DNA from: Dysosmobacter sp. Marseille-Q4140
Lineage (GTDB): Bacteria; Bacillota; Clostridia; Oscillospirales; Oscillospiraceae
Direction of reading: 5' to 3'
Length of the DNA: 64,000 nucleotides
Assembly: GCA_018228705.1 (NCBI GenBank)
Contig: CP073694.1
Location: 1,674,001 to 1,738,000 of the forward strand
A program made the position numbers and the translations under genes. Shown here one piece after another: positions 48,989-58,196 of this stretch (its first letter is position 1; every line of letters begins with the position of its first letter). Below the pieces are notes generated by a model. The model did not search any database. It was not told where the DNA came from and worked only from the letters and a program-made list of their open reading frames with translations.

Positions 48989-50446
48989 TCAGTGCATCCG
49001 CCACATGTTGTTCTTGACCTTCAGATACTCGTGGAGGCCGTAGGTGCCGTACTCCCGGCCGCTGCCGCTGTTCTTGTTGCCGCCGAAGGGGCAGGCCATG
49101 TGCATGCCGTTGGGCAGGTTGACCCAGACGGAGCCGGCATTGAGGCGCTGGGCGATCTTGTAGGCCTTTACCAGATCGCGGCTGAACACATTGGCGCCCA
49201 GGCCGAACTCCGTATCGTTGGCCAGCCGGACAGCATCCTCGGTATCCCGGTACTTGCAAACACACAGCACCGGTCCGAATACCTCGGTGCGCCAGATCTC
49301 CATGTCCGGCGTCACGTCGGTCAGGATGGTGGGGGTGTAATAGGGCGCGCCGGCGCAGCCGTTTTCCGTGTACCGGCACCCGCCGCAGTAGATCTTGGCA
49401 CCCTGCTCCACCGCGCGTCTGACCAGCGCATCCACCTCCTGAAGGTGCTCCTCGCTGATCAGCACGCCCATACGGGTCTCATAGTCCAGGGGATCGCCGA
49501 TGCGGATCTGCTCGCACTTGGCCTTCAGCATGGCCAGGTAATCATCGTACACGTCCTCGTGGGCAATCACCCGGGTCATGGCGCAGCAGACCTCGCCCTG
49601 GTTGAAGGTAAAGCCCTCGATCTGGCAGGTGGTGGCAATGTCGATGTCGGCATCGGACTCCACAATGACGCCGCCCTTTCCGCCCAGCTCCAGGACCAGC
49701 TTCTTCATCACCGGTGAGTCGGCGGACAGGTGCATCAGCTGGCGGCCCACGGCCTCGGACCCGGTGAAGCCCACCACGTCCACCTCCTTGTGGCTCACCA
49801 GGGCATTGCCCACCAGGCTGCCCTGGCCGTGGATCACGTTCACCACGCCGGCCGGGAAGCCGGCCTCCTCAAACACCTCGCCCATGATGGCGGCGGTGGT
49901 GGGGGTGATGGAGGAGGCTTTGATCACGCAGGTGTTTCCGGCAGCCAGGGCGGGCGCCAGGCTGCGGGTCAGCAGGTGCAGGGGAAAATTGAAGGGGGCA
50001 ATGATGGCGGCCACGCCGTAGGGCTCGTAGGTCACAAAGTCGAAGTCCCGCTGGTTGATCTCGCCCAGGGGGATGACCTCGCCCTTGATCTCCCGGCACA
50101 GGTCGGCAAAATACTCAAAGGCCCAGATGGACACCCGGGTGTCAAAGCCGTAGGTGTCGAATACCGGCTTGCCGGTCTCCATGGCCTCCACCTCGGCCAT
50201 CTCCCGCTGGCGGCGGCGCATGATGGCAGCGGCCTTGCGCAGGTAGTCGCTGCGGGTCTCCCCGTCCAGGCCGGACCACAGCGGGAAGGCGGCCCGGGCC
50301 GCACGGCAGGCGCGGTCCACATCGTTCACCGTGGCTGCGGCGAAGCGGTTGACCTCCTGACCGTTGGCCTTGTGATAGGAGACAAAGGTCTTGCCGTCCT
50401 CGGAATCGATCCACTGGCCGTTGATGTACAGTTTAAACTCTTTCAT
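48989..50446 (-). CDS. NAD(P)-dependent aldehyde dehydrogenase
   Basis: A 485-aa aldehyde dehydrogenase. Catalytic Cys at 287 (NQGEVCCAMTR), general base E253 in LELGGKGG, N153 in PFNFPLHLL and the coenzyme loop GFTGSEAVGR. It is close to the lactaldehyde/glycolaldehyde dehydrogenase group by general pattern. ATG 50446 has GGGAGG upstream and overlaps the end of the ATPase gene by 14 bases. In this operon it may oxidise an aldose or a short hydroxy-aldehyde formed from it; the substrate is not determined. Confidence 0.92.
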   Translation of the reverse strand: MKEFKLYINGQWIDSEDGKTFVSYHKANGQEVNRFAAATVNDVDRACRAARAAFPLWSGLDGETRSDYLRKAAAIMRRRQREMAEVEAMETGKPVFDTYGFDTRVSIWAFEYFADLCREIKGEVIPLGEINQRDFDFVTYEPYGVAAIIAPFNFPLHLLTRSLAPALAAGNTCVIKASSITPTTAAIMGEVFEEAGFPAGVVNVIHGQGSLVGNALVSHKEVDVVGFTGSEAVGRQLMHLSADSPVMKKLVLELGGKGGVIVESDADIDIATTCQIEGFTFNQGEVCCAMTRVIAHEDVYDDYLAMLKAKCEQIRIGDPLDYETRMGVLISEEHLQEVDALVRRAVEQGAKIYCGGCRYTENGCAGAPYYTPTILTDVTPDMEIWRTEVFGPVLCVCKYRDTEDAVRLANDTEFGLGANVFSRDLVKAYKIAQRLNAGSVWVNLPNGMHMACPFGGNKNSGSGREYGTYGLHEYLKVKNNMWRMH

Positions 50447-51956
50447 GTTCCATACCTCCCATATCGAAGGACGCCTGCATGATGGCATCCTGGCTGAAGT
50501 GTTCTCTGTCGAATTCGCCGGAGATCCGGCCGTTGTTGACGACCAGAATACGGTCGCAGATCCCCAGCAGCTCCAGAAGCTCCGAGGAGACCACGATGAC
50601 CGCCGTCCCGTCGGCCGCCAGCTGGTTGATGATGTTGTAGATCTCCACCTTGGCGCCCACATCGATGCCCCGGGTGGGCTCATCCAGGATCATGACCTTC
50701 GGCGACGTGGCCAGCCACTTGGCGATGACGCCCTTTTGCTGGTTGCCGCCGCTGAAATTCTTGATCTGCCGGTCGGCATCGGCGGGTCGGATCTGCAGAT
50801 CCCGGATATATTTCTGCGCCAGAGCGTCCTTTTTCCGCTTCTGGATGTGCCCCAGGCGGCTGAGCTGGTCATGGCTGGCCATGCAGATGTTCTCCCGGAG
50901 GCTCATGCCCAGAACCACGCCCTCCCGCTTGCGGTCCTCCGGCACCAGCGCAATGCCGGATTCTTTCGCCTGGTTGGGATTTTTCACCGTCACGGGAGCG
51001 CCCTCCAGCAGGATCTCTCCGCTGTCCGGCCGGATGGCGCCGAAGATGCTCTTCATGATCTCGCTGCGGCCGGCGCCCACCAGGCCGGAAATCCCCAGGA
51101 TCTCCCCCTTCCTCGCCGCGAAGCTGACGTCGCTGTACATCCCCTTCTTGGTCAGGTGCCGGACCTCCAGGGCGATCTCCTCTCCGGGCACCGTGCTCTT
51201 GGGCGGGAAGTAGTTGCCCAGCTCCCGGCCCACCATCTTGCTGACGATGTGGTCCTTCTCCGTATCGTGGTTGTGATTGTCAATGGTCTCTACGATCTGT
51301 CCGTCCCGCAGGATGGTCATGCGGTCGCACAGGGCGATCACCTCCTCCAGCCGGTGGGAGATATAGATGATGGACATACCGTTTTCCTTCAGTCTCCGGA
51401 CGATCCGGAACAGGCCCTCGGTCTCCTTCTCCGTCAGCACGGCTGTGGGCTCGTCCATGACCAGGATGTCGATATCGTCAAATACCGCTTTGCCGATCTC
51501 CACCAGCTGCTGCATGGCGACACTCATGTACTTGACCTTGGTGCGCAGGTTGAAATCCCGGACTCCCAGCTGGGCCATGGCCTCTCCGGCCCGGCGCTCC
51601 ATTTCGCTCTTGCACAGGTGGCCCAGGCCCCGAACCTTCTCGCGGCCCAGGAACATGTTCTCCGCCACATTCAGGGTGGGCACCAGGTTGAACTCCTGGT
51701 AGATGACGCCCACCTTGTTGGCAATGGCGTCCAGCGGCCGTTCGATGACGGTGGGCTTGCCGTTGATCTCGATCACGCCCTCGTCAGGGGGATAGACGCC
51801 GCCCAGGACCTTCATCAGCGTGGACTTGCCGGCGCCGTTCTCGCCCACCAGCGCGTGCATCTCACCGCGCCGCAGCTCGAAATCCACATGGTCCAGCGCC
51901 ACAACGCCCGGAAAGCGCTTGGTGATGCCCTTCATTTTCAGGATCGTGTCAGTCAT
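50433..51956 (-). CDS. Sugar ABC transporter ATP-binding protein, RbsA type
   Basis: A 507-aa protein with two fused ATPase domains, as in RbsA/MglA. First: Walker A GENGAGKST, Walker B VMDEPTAVL, with MSVAMQQLVEIGKA as signature. Second: degenerate Walker A GLVGAGRSE and a normal FSGGNQQKGVIAKWL signature and LDEPTRGIDVG. GAGGAGG is eight bases before ATG 51956; an earlier in-frame ATG would overlap the permease gene. Confidence 0.95.
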   Translation of the reverse strand: MTDTILKMKGITKRFPGVVALDHVDFELRRGEMHALVGENGAGKSTLMKVLGGVYPPDEGVIEINGKPTVIERPLDAIANKVGVIYQEFNLVPTLNVAENMFLGREKVRGLGHLCKSEMERRAGEAMAQLGVRDFNLRTKVKYMSVAMQQLVEIGKAVFDDIDILVMDEPTAVLTEKETEGLFRIVRRLKENGMSIIYISHRLEEVIALCDRMTILRDGQIVETIDNHNHDTEKDHIVSKMVGRELGNYFPPKSTVPGEEIALEVRHLTKKGMYSDVSFAARKGEILGISGLVGAGRSEIMKSIFGAIRPDSGEILLEGAPVTVKNPNQAKESGIALVPEDRKREGVVLGMSLRENICMASHDQLSRLGHIQKRKKDALAQKYIRDLQIRPADADRQIKNFSGGNQQKGVIAKWLATSPKVMILDEPTRGIDVGAKVEIYNIINQLAADGTAVIVVSSELLELLGICDRILVVNNGRISGEFDREHFSQDAIMQASFDMGGMEHERV

Positions 51957-51969
51957 AGCGCACGCCTCC

Positions 51970-52956
51970 TCACTTCCGCTTGGAGCGGGCGTAGTTGTCA
52001 AAGATGCAGACCACCACGATGATGGCGCCCACCACCACGGTCTGCCAGTACATGTTAACGTTCAGCATCACCAGCGCGTTTTTGATCAGGCCCAGCAGCA
52101 GCGCGCCCAGGAAGGTGCCCACGATGGTGGCGTCGCCGCCGGCCATGGCCGTGCCGCCCACCACCGCCGCCGCAATGGAGTCCATGTCAAAGTTCTGGCC
52201 GGCGGTGGCGTTGCCGGCGTTCAGGCGGCCCACCATGATCACCGCCGTGATGCCGCACAGCAGGCCGGTGAGGGTGTAGACCATGGTCTTGTAGCGCCGG
52301 ACATTGATGCCGGAGAGAACGGCGGCAGTTTCGTTTCCGCCGATGGCGATGATGCGGGTGCCGAACCGGGTGCTGCCCAGCAGATAGACGGCGATGGCCA
52401 CCAGCACGATCATGATGACGGCCATGATGGGGACCGGGCCCCAGTAGCCGTTGCCCAGTTCCAGAACGAACGGATTCTCCACAGCGATGGGAAAGCCCTT
52501 GGTGATGATATAGGAAAGGCCCCGGGTCACGTTGGCCATGCCCAGCGTCACGATGAAGGGCGGCAGCTGGAAGGTGGTGATGATGGCGCCGTTGACGAAG
52601 CCGATCAGCACGCTGGTCAGGACGCCCAGCAAAATGGCCAGCCAGGAGTTCATCCCCATCTCAAAGAACTTCGCCATGACGATGCCGGAAAGGCCCAGGG
52701 AATAGCCCACCGACAGGTCGATGCCGCCGGTGCCCAGGACCATGGTCTGGCCGATGGCGACGATGCTGACCAGGCTGATCTGCTTGAGCAGATTGAACAT
52801 GTTCTCCCGGGTCATAAAGGTGTCCGGCCGGGCGATGGACATGGCGATGAAAATCACGATCAGAATCAGGATCATGGAGCTCTCCCGCCGGTTGGCCAGC
52901 GCCCGCAGGCCGGACTGCTTCACATCCCCCAGTTTTTCCTTGCTTTTTTGGACCAT
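51970..52956 (-). CDS. Sugar ABC transporter permease, RbsC type
   Basis: A 328-aa permease with eight to ten membrane helices. The family motif GGIDLSVGYSLGLSGIVMA and the cytoplasmic loop AAVLSGINVRRYKTMVYTLT are canonical. AAGGAGG precedes ATG 52956; the frame continues upstream without a better start. It is 13 bp upstream of the ATPase gene. Confidence 0.95.
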   Translation of the reverse strand: MVQKSKEKLGDVKQSGLRALANRRESSMILILIVIFIAMSIARPDTFMTRENMFNLLKQISLVSIVAIGQTMVLGTGGIDLSVGYSLGLSGIVMAKFFEMGMNSWLAILLGVLTSVLIGFVNGAIITTFQLPPFIVTLGMANVTRGLSYIITKGFPIAVENPFVLELGNGYWGPVPIMAVIMIVLVAIAVYLLGSTRFGTRIIAIGGNETAAVLSGINVRRYKTMVYTLTGLLCGITAVIMVGRLNAGNATAGQNFDMDSIAAAVVGGTAMAGGDATIVGTFLGALLLGLIKNALVMLNVNMYWQTVVVGAIIVVVCIFDNYARSKRK

Positions 52957-53028
52957 ATGTATCCTCCTTAACGGAACTGCAGCAGACAAGCGTCCGTACA
53001 CTCGTCTGCTGCAGCCGGTCATGCCATA

Positions 53029-54051
53029 TTATTTTTCCACGTAAGACGGCTCATCAACATAGGTGTCGATGTTATCAATTGTGATCTCAATAGAGCCGGT
53101 GTCGGTGTAGGCCTCCACGCTCTCTCCGTCGCACAGGGCATTGAGCATATCAACCACTGCCACGCCCCAGGACGCCTGCCGCTGGGCCACCAGGGCCTTC
53201 ACGTAGCCGTCGCGGACACCCTGCAGGTTGTCGGGCATATCGTCAAAGGTCAGGATCATGTGCTCGTCGTCATTCTGCCAGCCTTTGGCCTTCCAGACGG
53301 AGACGGCGGCGGGACCGGCGGTGGCGTCGATGCCGACGATGGCGTCAAAGTCGGGATGGGCCTGGATCATGTTCTCCGTGCAGGTGACGGCCTTCTGGGC
53401 ATCGCCCTCGCTGGACTGGGTGTCGATGATCTCGATGTCGGGATACTTCTCCGCCAGATATTCCTCAATACCGCGGATGCGCTCGTTCAGGCTCCACTGA
53501 GTGGGAAGGCCGGTCAGAATCATGATCTTGCCCTGGCCGTTGAGGTTCTTGCCGATGACCTCGCCCATGTGGCGGCCGGCCTTGTAGTTATCCGTGCCGA
53601 TGAAGGCCAGCGCCTTGCTGTCAGACGCCTCGGACTCAAAGCAGATCACCTTGATGCCCTTGTCAATGGCCTTGTCAATGGTGGGAACCAGCGCAGTGGT
53701 GTCGGTGGGGCCGATGGCGATGCCGTCCACGTTCATGGCGATCAGATTCTCCATAATCTCGATCTGCTGCTGCGCATTGGAGGAGTCCGGCGCCTTGGTG
53801 ATGATGGAGCAGTTCTTGGTGGCCGCATACTCCTCGGCGTCCTCACCGATGGGTTCAAAGAAGGGGTGCACGATGGGATAGACAATGGCAAAGGTGCGGC
53901 CCTCGTCGGAGCTCTCGGTCCCCTGGGCCTCCTCCGTGGTCTGGTCCTCATCGCTGGCGGCCGTGTCGCCGGAGGTCTGTCCGCAGGCTGCGAGAGAGAA
54001 AATCATGCAGCCCAGCAGCAGGCAGGAAAGCAGTCTTCTTTTCAGTTTCAT
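53029..54051 (-). CDS. Sugar ABC transporter substrate-binding protein, RbsB type
   Basis: A 340-aa periplasmic-binding-protein-fold lipoprotein (lipobox LAAC, Cys 24) with an acidic linker (TAASDEDQTTEEAQGTESSD) and then a ribose-type two-domain receptor: FAIVYPIVHPFFEP, MNVDGIAIGPTDTTALVPTI, FIGTDNYKAGRHMGE and DAIVGIDATAGPAAV. It captures the sugar outside the cell. AAGGAGG precedes ATG 54051. First gene of the operon, divergent from the sensor kinase. Confidence 0.94.
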   Translation of the reverse strand: MKLKRRLLSCLLLGCMIFSLAACGQTSGDTAASDEDQTTEEAQGTESSDEGRTFAIVYPIVHPFFEPIGEDAEEYAATKNCSIITKAPDSSNAQQQIEIMENLIAMNVDGIAIGPTDTTALVPTIDKAIDKGIKVICFESEASDSKALAFIGTDNYKAGRHMGEVIGKNLNGQGKIMILTGLPTQWSLNERIRGIEEYLAEKYPDIEIIDTQSSEGDAQKAVTCTENMIQAHPDFDAIVGIDATAGPAAVSVWKAKGWQNDDEHMILTFDDMPDNLQGVRDGYVKALVAQRQASWGVAVVDMLNALCDGESVEAYTDTGSIEITIDNIDTYVDEPSYVEK

Positions 54052-54244
54052 CTTGTCGTTCCTCCTTGTTTGTTGCGTTGCCTTTCGGTTCTCTGTGCTT
54101 CGCATTCTAGCAGAATCTCTTTTTTTGCGATACGTCTATTCTTTTGAAAAACGTTCCTTTTTTTTGGACGTTTTCAAATCCACCTAGAAAAGTGCAAAAA
54201 GTACCTTATAATGAAGATACCCTGATTTTCCAAAGGAGGCCGCC
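54052..54244. promoter_or_regulatory. Divergent control region, ABC operon and two-component genes
   Basis: 193 bp. A minus-strand TAGAAT (54106-54111) has no good -35, which fits activation by the response regulator. An imperfect inverted repeat TTTGAAAA-CGT-CC lies at 54143-54178. A plus-strand TATAAT is at 54207-54212, again with a poor -35. Confidence 0.5.
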
Positions 54245-56032
54245 ATGCGTATCCCTGCCGGATTCAGACATATGCCCCTGAAACGAATGATCGCCCTGCT
54301 GGTAGTGCTGTTTTCCCTGCTGCCCTCCCTGGTCATGAGCCTCTTCGCCTACCGGGTGGCAGCAGGGCAGGCGGAGGAAAGAATCTCCGTCCAGGTCTCA
54401 CAGACCGCCCAGCACGTGAACTCCGAATTGAACATGGTGATCAACGAGGCATCCCGTTTGATGAATTATTCCTCCTCGTACACCATTTCCAACTTTCTCA
54501 GCAGCAGCACGCCGGAAGCCCGGTATGAAAACGCCAAGGCGCTGGGCGAGCTTTTCAGTATCATCCGGCAGACGCAATCCAGCAACTCCTACATTCTGGA
54601 CATGAGCGTCATCGGCATCAACGGCCGGTGCTTCAGCGAGCGGAACGGCTATTTCAATCTGGAACGCCCCTTTGAAAGCTACGAGGACTTTCAAGCCGTG
54701 GTCTCCCTTCCCAGAACAGTGCATGTGCAGGGTTCGGCCCAGTCTCTGCGGGGACAGCCCTGGGAGGACAATGCCCTGACGGTATCCGCGGCGGTTTTCA
54801 AAATCAGCACCAACGAGGTCTGCGGACTGCTGCGGGTATCTGTCAGCAAGGATTTCATCGTGGATATTCTGAAAAACGCCAAGCCCAGCCCCGGCGGGCA
54901 AACACTGGTGATGGACGGCAGCGGCGTGGACCTCTTTCCGTCCCAAGGCAGCGTCAGGCTCTCCTCCGGCACGGTCCGGCACATTCTGGAGGACGGCACC
55001 TCAGGCACCATCAAGAGCAATCAAGCGCTGGTGGTCTACACTGAACTGCCCTCCACCGGCTGGACCATCGTGTCTGTGGCCCCCACCAGCGAGGTCTTTT
55101 CCTCCGTGTATCAGCTGCGGGCCAGCACGGTTTTGATGGTATTGGTGTCGATCCTCCTGATCGTGGCAGTCAACATTCTGCTCTCCAGCTATATCGCCCA
55201 TCCCATCTCGCAGCTCAAGTCGCTGATGCGCTCCGCCACCTCCGGCAACCTGGATGTGGAGATCCCGGAAATCCACGGGCAGGTGGAGATCGAGGAAGTA
55301 TACCGCAGCTTCGCGGCCCTTCTCCGGGAGACCAAAAATCTTCTGGCCCGCATCGTAGAGGAGCAAAAGAACCTGAAGAAAGCCGAGCTGACGGCGCTCC
55401 AGTCCCAAATCAACCCCCATTTCCTGTACAACACCCTGGACAGCGCTGTATGGGCGGCGGAGAGCAACAAAAATGAGGAGGCTGTGGACCTGATCGCCTC
55501 CCTCTCTGATTTTTACCGGCTTTCGCTGCGCAGCGGAATGGATGTGATCCCCTTTGAAACCGAGGTCAACCACGTCTCCTGCTATCTCCACATCATGCAG
55601 ATGCGCTATCAGGACATCCTGAGCTACCATGTGGATGTGGCCCCGGAGACGCTGCGGGCCCGCTTCCCCAAGATCATTTTGCAGCCCATTGTGGAAAATG
55701 CCATCTACCACGGCATCAAGAACCGCCGCTACCGCCGTGGGGAAACGGGCCATGTGGAAGTCCGCGCCAGAAAGATCCCCGAAAACCTGCTGGAAATCAC
55801 CGTTTCGGACACAGGAATCGGCATGAGCCCGGAGGCTCTGGCCGCCCTGAGCCGGAAAATCGACGAGGGGGTCCTGCGGTCCGGCCAGAGCTACGGTCTG
55901 ATCAATGTAAACATGCGGCTGCGTCTGATGTTTGGGGAGGGCTATACCCTCACGCTTCGCAGCCAGGAGGGCTGCGGCACCCAAGTCATTATCCGCGTAC
56001 CGCTGACAGAGGAGGAGGACAATGGGTTATAA
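54245..56032 (+). CDS. Sensor histidine kinase, YesM/LytS type
   Basis: A 595-aa membrane sensor. Helix at about 15-38, extracellular sensing domain to about 295, a second helix (STVLMVLVSILLIVAVNILL), a HAMP linker, then a His_kinase domain with the phosphorylated H392 in QINPHFLYNTLDSA and an HATPase domain with IVENAIYHG, DTGIGM and GLINVNMRLRLMFG. Such kinases sense sugars, often via a binding protein. AAGGAGG precedes the ATG. It overlaps the response regulator gene by 11 bases and is divergent from the sugar ABC operon it probably controls. Confidence 0.94.
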   Translation: MRIPAGFRHMPLKRMIALLVVLFSLLPSLVMSLFAYRVAAGQAEERISVQVSQTAQHVNSELNMVINEASRLMNYSSSYTISNFLSSSTPEARYENAKALGELFSIIRQTQSSNSYILDMSVIGINGRCFSERNGYFNLERPFESYEDFQAVVSLPRTVHVQGSAQSLRGQPWEDNALTVSAAVFKISTNEVCGLLRVSVSKDFIVDILKNAKPSPGGQTLVMDGSGVDLFPSQGSVRLSSGTVRHILEDGTSGTIKSNQALVVYTELPSTGWTIVSVAPTSEVFSSVYQLRASTVLMVLVSILLIVAVNILLSSYIAHPISQLKSLMRSATSGNLDVEIPEIHGQVEIEEVYRSFAALLRETKNLLARIVEEQKNLKKAELTALQSQINPHFLYNTLDSAVWAAESNKNEEAVDLIASLSDFYRLSLRSGMDVIPFETEVNHVSCYLHIMQMRYQDILSYHVDVAPETLRARFPKIILQPIVENAIYHGIKNRRYRRGETGHVEVRARKIPENLLEITVSDTGIGMSPEALAALSRKIDEGVLRSGQSYGLINVNMRLRLMFGEGYTLTLRSQEGCGTQVIIRVPLTEEEDNGL

Positions 56033-57623
56033 CGTTTATCTCGTCGAAGACGAATATATGCTGCGGGAATATGTAAAATCCAACGCCATCTGGAAAGATG
56101 GTCCGTATACGCTCTGCGGAGACGCCTCCAACGGCGAGGACGCCTGGGAGGACATTCAGGCCACGAATGTGGATATCCTTGTCACAGACATCAAAATGCC
56201 CTTCATGGACGGACTGGAATTGTCCCGGCTGGTCCGGGCCAACCGGCCGGAAATCAAGATCATCATACTCAGCGGCTATGACGACTTCGCCTACGCCAAG
56301 CAGGCCCTCTCCCTGGGCGCCACCGAGTACCTGCTCAAGCCGCTCAAGCCCGACGACCTGCGCAAAACCCTGGGCCGTGCCGCCAGGATGATTGACGAGG
56401 AGCGCCGCCAACAGCAGTCCATCAGCGAGCTTCAGAAAATGGCGGATGAATCTCTGGAGCTCAACCGGCACCGCTTCCTCTCCCAGCTTTGCAGCGGCTT
56501 CTTTCCCCAGCGGGTCATTGACAGCAAAGCGCAGCTGCTGCAGCTGCGCCTGGCGGCCGGCGCCTACACCGGCTGCGTCATGGCGGTCCATTTTCCCGGG
56601 GACTCGGAAAACGACGAGGAGAGCTATCTTACCTTTTTGGACTGTTCCCAGACGTTCCGGGACTTTGCCGCAAACAGGGAGGATATTTTCTGGTTTTCAA
56701 ACGGGATCGATCAATTCCGCTTCATTTTCTTGGGGGAGAGTGAAAGCGACGTCTCTGACAAGGCCGTCCAATGCATGCGCCGGCTGGTGATGCTGCTCAC
56801 GGAAAAATGCGGACTGTCCCGGATCACTGCGGCAGTCGGCAACCCCTGCGGCCACATAGGCGATCTGTACAGCTCCATGCTGTCGGCAAACGTGACGCTG
56901 GAGCTCCTGCCCCAGACGGCGGAGAGCACCGTGGTGCTGGCCGGGGACTGCCGGGATCTGCCCGCCAACGTACAGTATACCTCCCTGGAAAAAGAGATGT
57001 TCCGGAATCTGCTGGCCAGCGGAAGCGTAAAGGATGTGCCCAATTTCGCAGCCTCCATGGTGGAAAAGCTGGAGCGGATGCAGATGAGCCACCTGTATCT
57101 GACCTATGTCTGTCTGGACATTCTGACGGCCGTATCGGACTTTCTGAAGGAGCTTGGCTACGAGGCGGACGCCACGCCGAACCTCTCCATTCCCAGCGTG
57201 GTCCAGCTATTCGGCAGCAGCCAGGATCTCTCCAGTTTTCAAACAGCCCTGCGGGATCTGGCCACCCAGACGATCCTTCTCCGGGATCAGCGCAAAGGCG
57301 GCAAAAACGACAGTGTCATCCGCCAGGCCAGGGAGTTCATGATGGCGCACTTTTCCGAACCGGACCTGGATCTGGCCGTGGTGGCGGGTCAGGTCAACGT
57401 CAACCCAGCCTATTTCAGCACGCTGTTCCGGCAGGAGACCGGCCAGTGCTTTATTGAATACCTGACCCTGCTGCGCATCAACAAGGCAAAAACTCTGCTG
57501 AAAACCACCCAGATGCGCACCAGCGACATTGCCTTTGAAGTGGGATACAGCAATCAGAACTATTTCAGCAAGCTGTTCAAAAAGTGCACCGGCATGTCCG
57601 CCCGGGATTTCCGGCAAAGCTGA
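56022..57623 (+). CDS. Response regulator, AraC type (YesN-like)
   Basis: A 533-aa regulator: receiver domain (1-120) with the phosphorylated D56 in VTDIKMPFMDG and Lys in EYLLKPLKP, a long middle region (about 130-425) and a C-terminal AraC double helix-turn-helix (DLAVVAGQVNVNPAYFSTLF and SDIAFEVGYSNQNYFSKLFK). Partner of the sensor kinase just upstream. It most likely activates the divergent sugar ABC operon, whose promoter lacks a clear -35. GAGGAGG lies inside the kinase gene before its ATG. Confidence 0.94.
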   Translation: MGYNVYLVEDEYMLREYVKSNAIWKDGPYTLCGDASNGEDAWEDIQATNVDILVTDIKMPFMDGLELSRLVRANRPEIKIIILSGYDDFAYAKQALSLGATEYLLKPLKPDDLRKTLGRAARMIDEERRQQQSISELQKMADESLELNRHRFLSQLCSGFFPQRVIDSKAQLLQLRLAAGAYTGCVMAVHFPGDSENDEESYLTFLDCSQTFRDFAANREDIFWFSNGIDQFRFIFLGESESDVSDKAVQCMRRLVMLLTEKCGLSRITAAVGNPCGHIGDLYSSMLSANVTLELLPQTAESTVVLAGDCRDLPANVQYTSLEKEMFRNLLASGSVKDVPNFAASMVEKLERMQMSHLYLTYVCLDILTAVSDFLKELGYEADATPNLSIPSVVQLFGSSQDLSSFQTALRDLATQTILLRDQRKGGKNDSVIRQAREFMMAHFSEPDLDLAVVAGQVNVNPAYFSTLFRQETGQCFIEYLTLLRINKAKTLLKTTQMRTSDIAFEVGYSNQNYFSKLFKKCTGMSARDFRQS

Positions 57624-57867
57624 TATCCCCTCTCCTGGGGAAGCTGCGGAGCAAACCCGGCTCCTGAGCGCCGCCCCACAGCTTTTCGCCAATCGCCGCC
57701 GAAAAGCGATCTTATCATCGAAAAGCCACCCGGCGCCTCACGAAATTTTCTACCGCTCTCTCCCCACAGAGACCCCTTTCAAACGAAACAGGCACCTGAT
57801 TCGCCAAATGAATCAGGTGCCTGTTGTTTGCTGTATGAGGCGGAACGCGCTCAGCCGGCGGCTTTCC
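57624..57867. other. Intergenic region with terminator
   Basis: About 240 bp; apart from the hairpin at 57787-57825 no gene or promoter is evident. Confidence 0.5.
57787..57825 (+). terminator. Hairpin after response regulator gene
   Basis: AACAGGCACCTGATTC / GAATCAGGTGCCTGTT around GCCAAAT, a perfect 16-bp stem, followed by GTTTG. The core arms are the same as in the terminator after tRNA-fMet (26911-26946). Confidence 0.75.
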
Positions 57868-58023
57868 CTATTCGCTCTTTGCCGCATCCTCCACCGCTTT
57901 GATCAATTCCAACACGCTTTGAAACGCCACACGTTTTTCTGAAGCAGGAAAGTACACCGAGCCCTGCCACTCCCGGTTCTCCACTCCGGTGACCGTGATC
58001 TCACATACCGGTTCTTTCTTCAT
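57868..58023 (-). CDS. Small hypothetical protein, 51 aa
   Basis: A 51-residue frame starting ATG with GGGAGGAG about ten bases upstream: MKKEPVCEITVTGVENREWQ, then GSVYFPASEKRVAFQSVLEL and IKAVEDAAKSE. The regular beta-beta-beta-helix pattern and Trp/Val content look like a real compact domain. It lies alone on the minus strand; a 21-bp perfect palindrome 80 bp upstream may regulate it. Function unknown. Confidence 0.6.
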   Translation of the reverse strand: MKKEPVCEITVTGVENREWQGSVYFPASEKRVAFQSVLELIKAVEDAAKSE

Positions 58024-58102
58024 GGCTCGTCATCTCCTCCCTGCCCCGCGCCCTTTCAAAAGGGCGCAAGTTTTCCGTCTCCTATTTCCTACGGGCTCCG
58101 TA

Positions 58103-58123
58103 TGCTAAATTCAATTTAGCATG
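58103..58123. promoter_or_regulatory. 21-bp perfect palindrome, probable operator
   Basis: ATGCTAAATT-C-AATTTAGCAT. A possible minus-strand -35 (TTGAAT) lies within it, with TAGGAA 17 bp on, ahead of the 51-aa gene. Confidence 0.5.
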
Positions 58124-58159
58124 AAACGCTTTTTTTGCAATCACCCGTTTCCACGGAAA

Positions 58160-58195
58160 AAAGGACTATGCCTGCGGAATTCCGCAGGCATGGCT
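58160..58195 (-). terminator. Terminator of LuxR-type regulator
   Basis: ATGCCTGCGGAA / TTCCGCAGGCAT perfect palindrome followed on the minus strand by AGTCCTTTTTTCC, just past the stop codon. Confidence 0.88.
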
Positions 58196-58196
58196 C

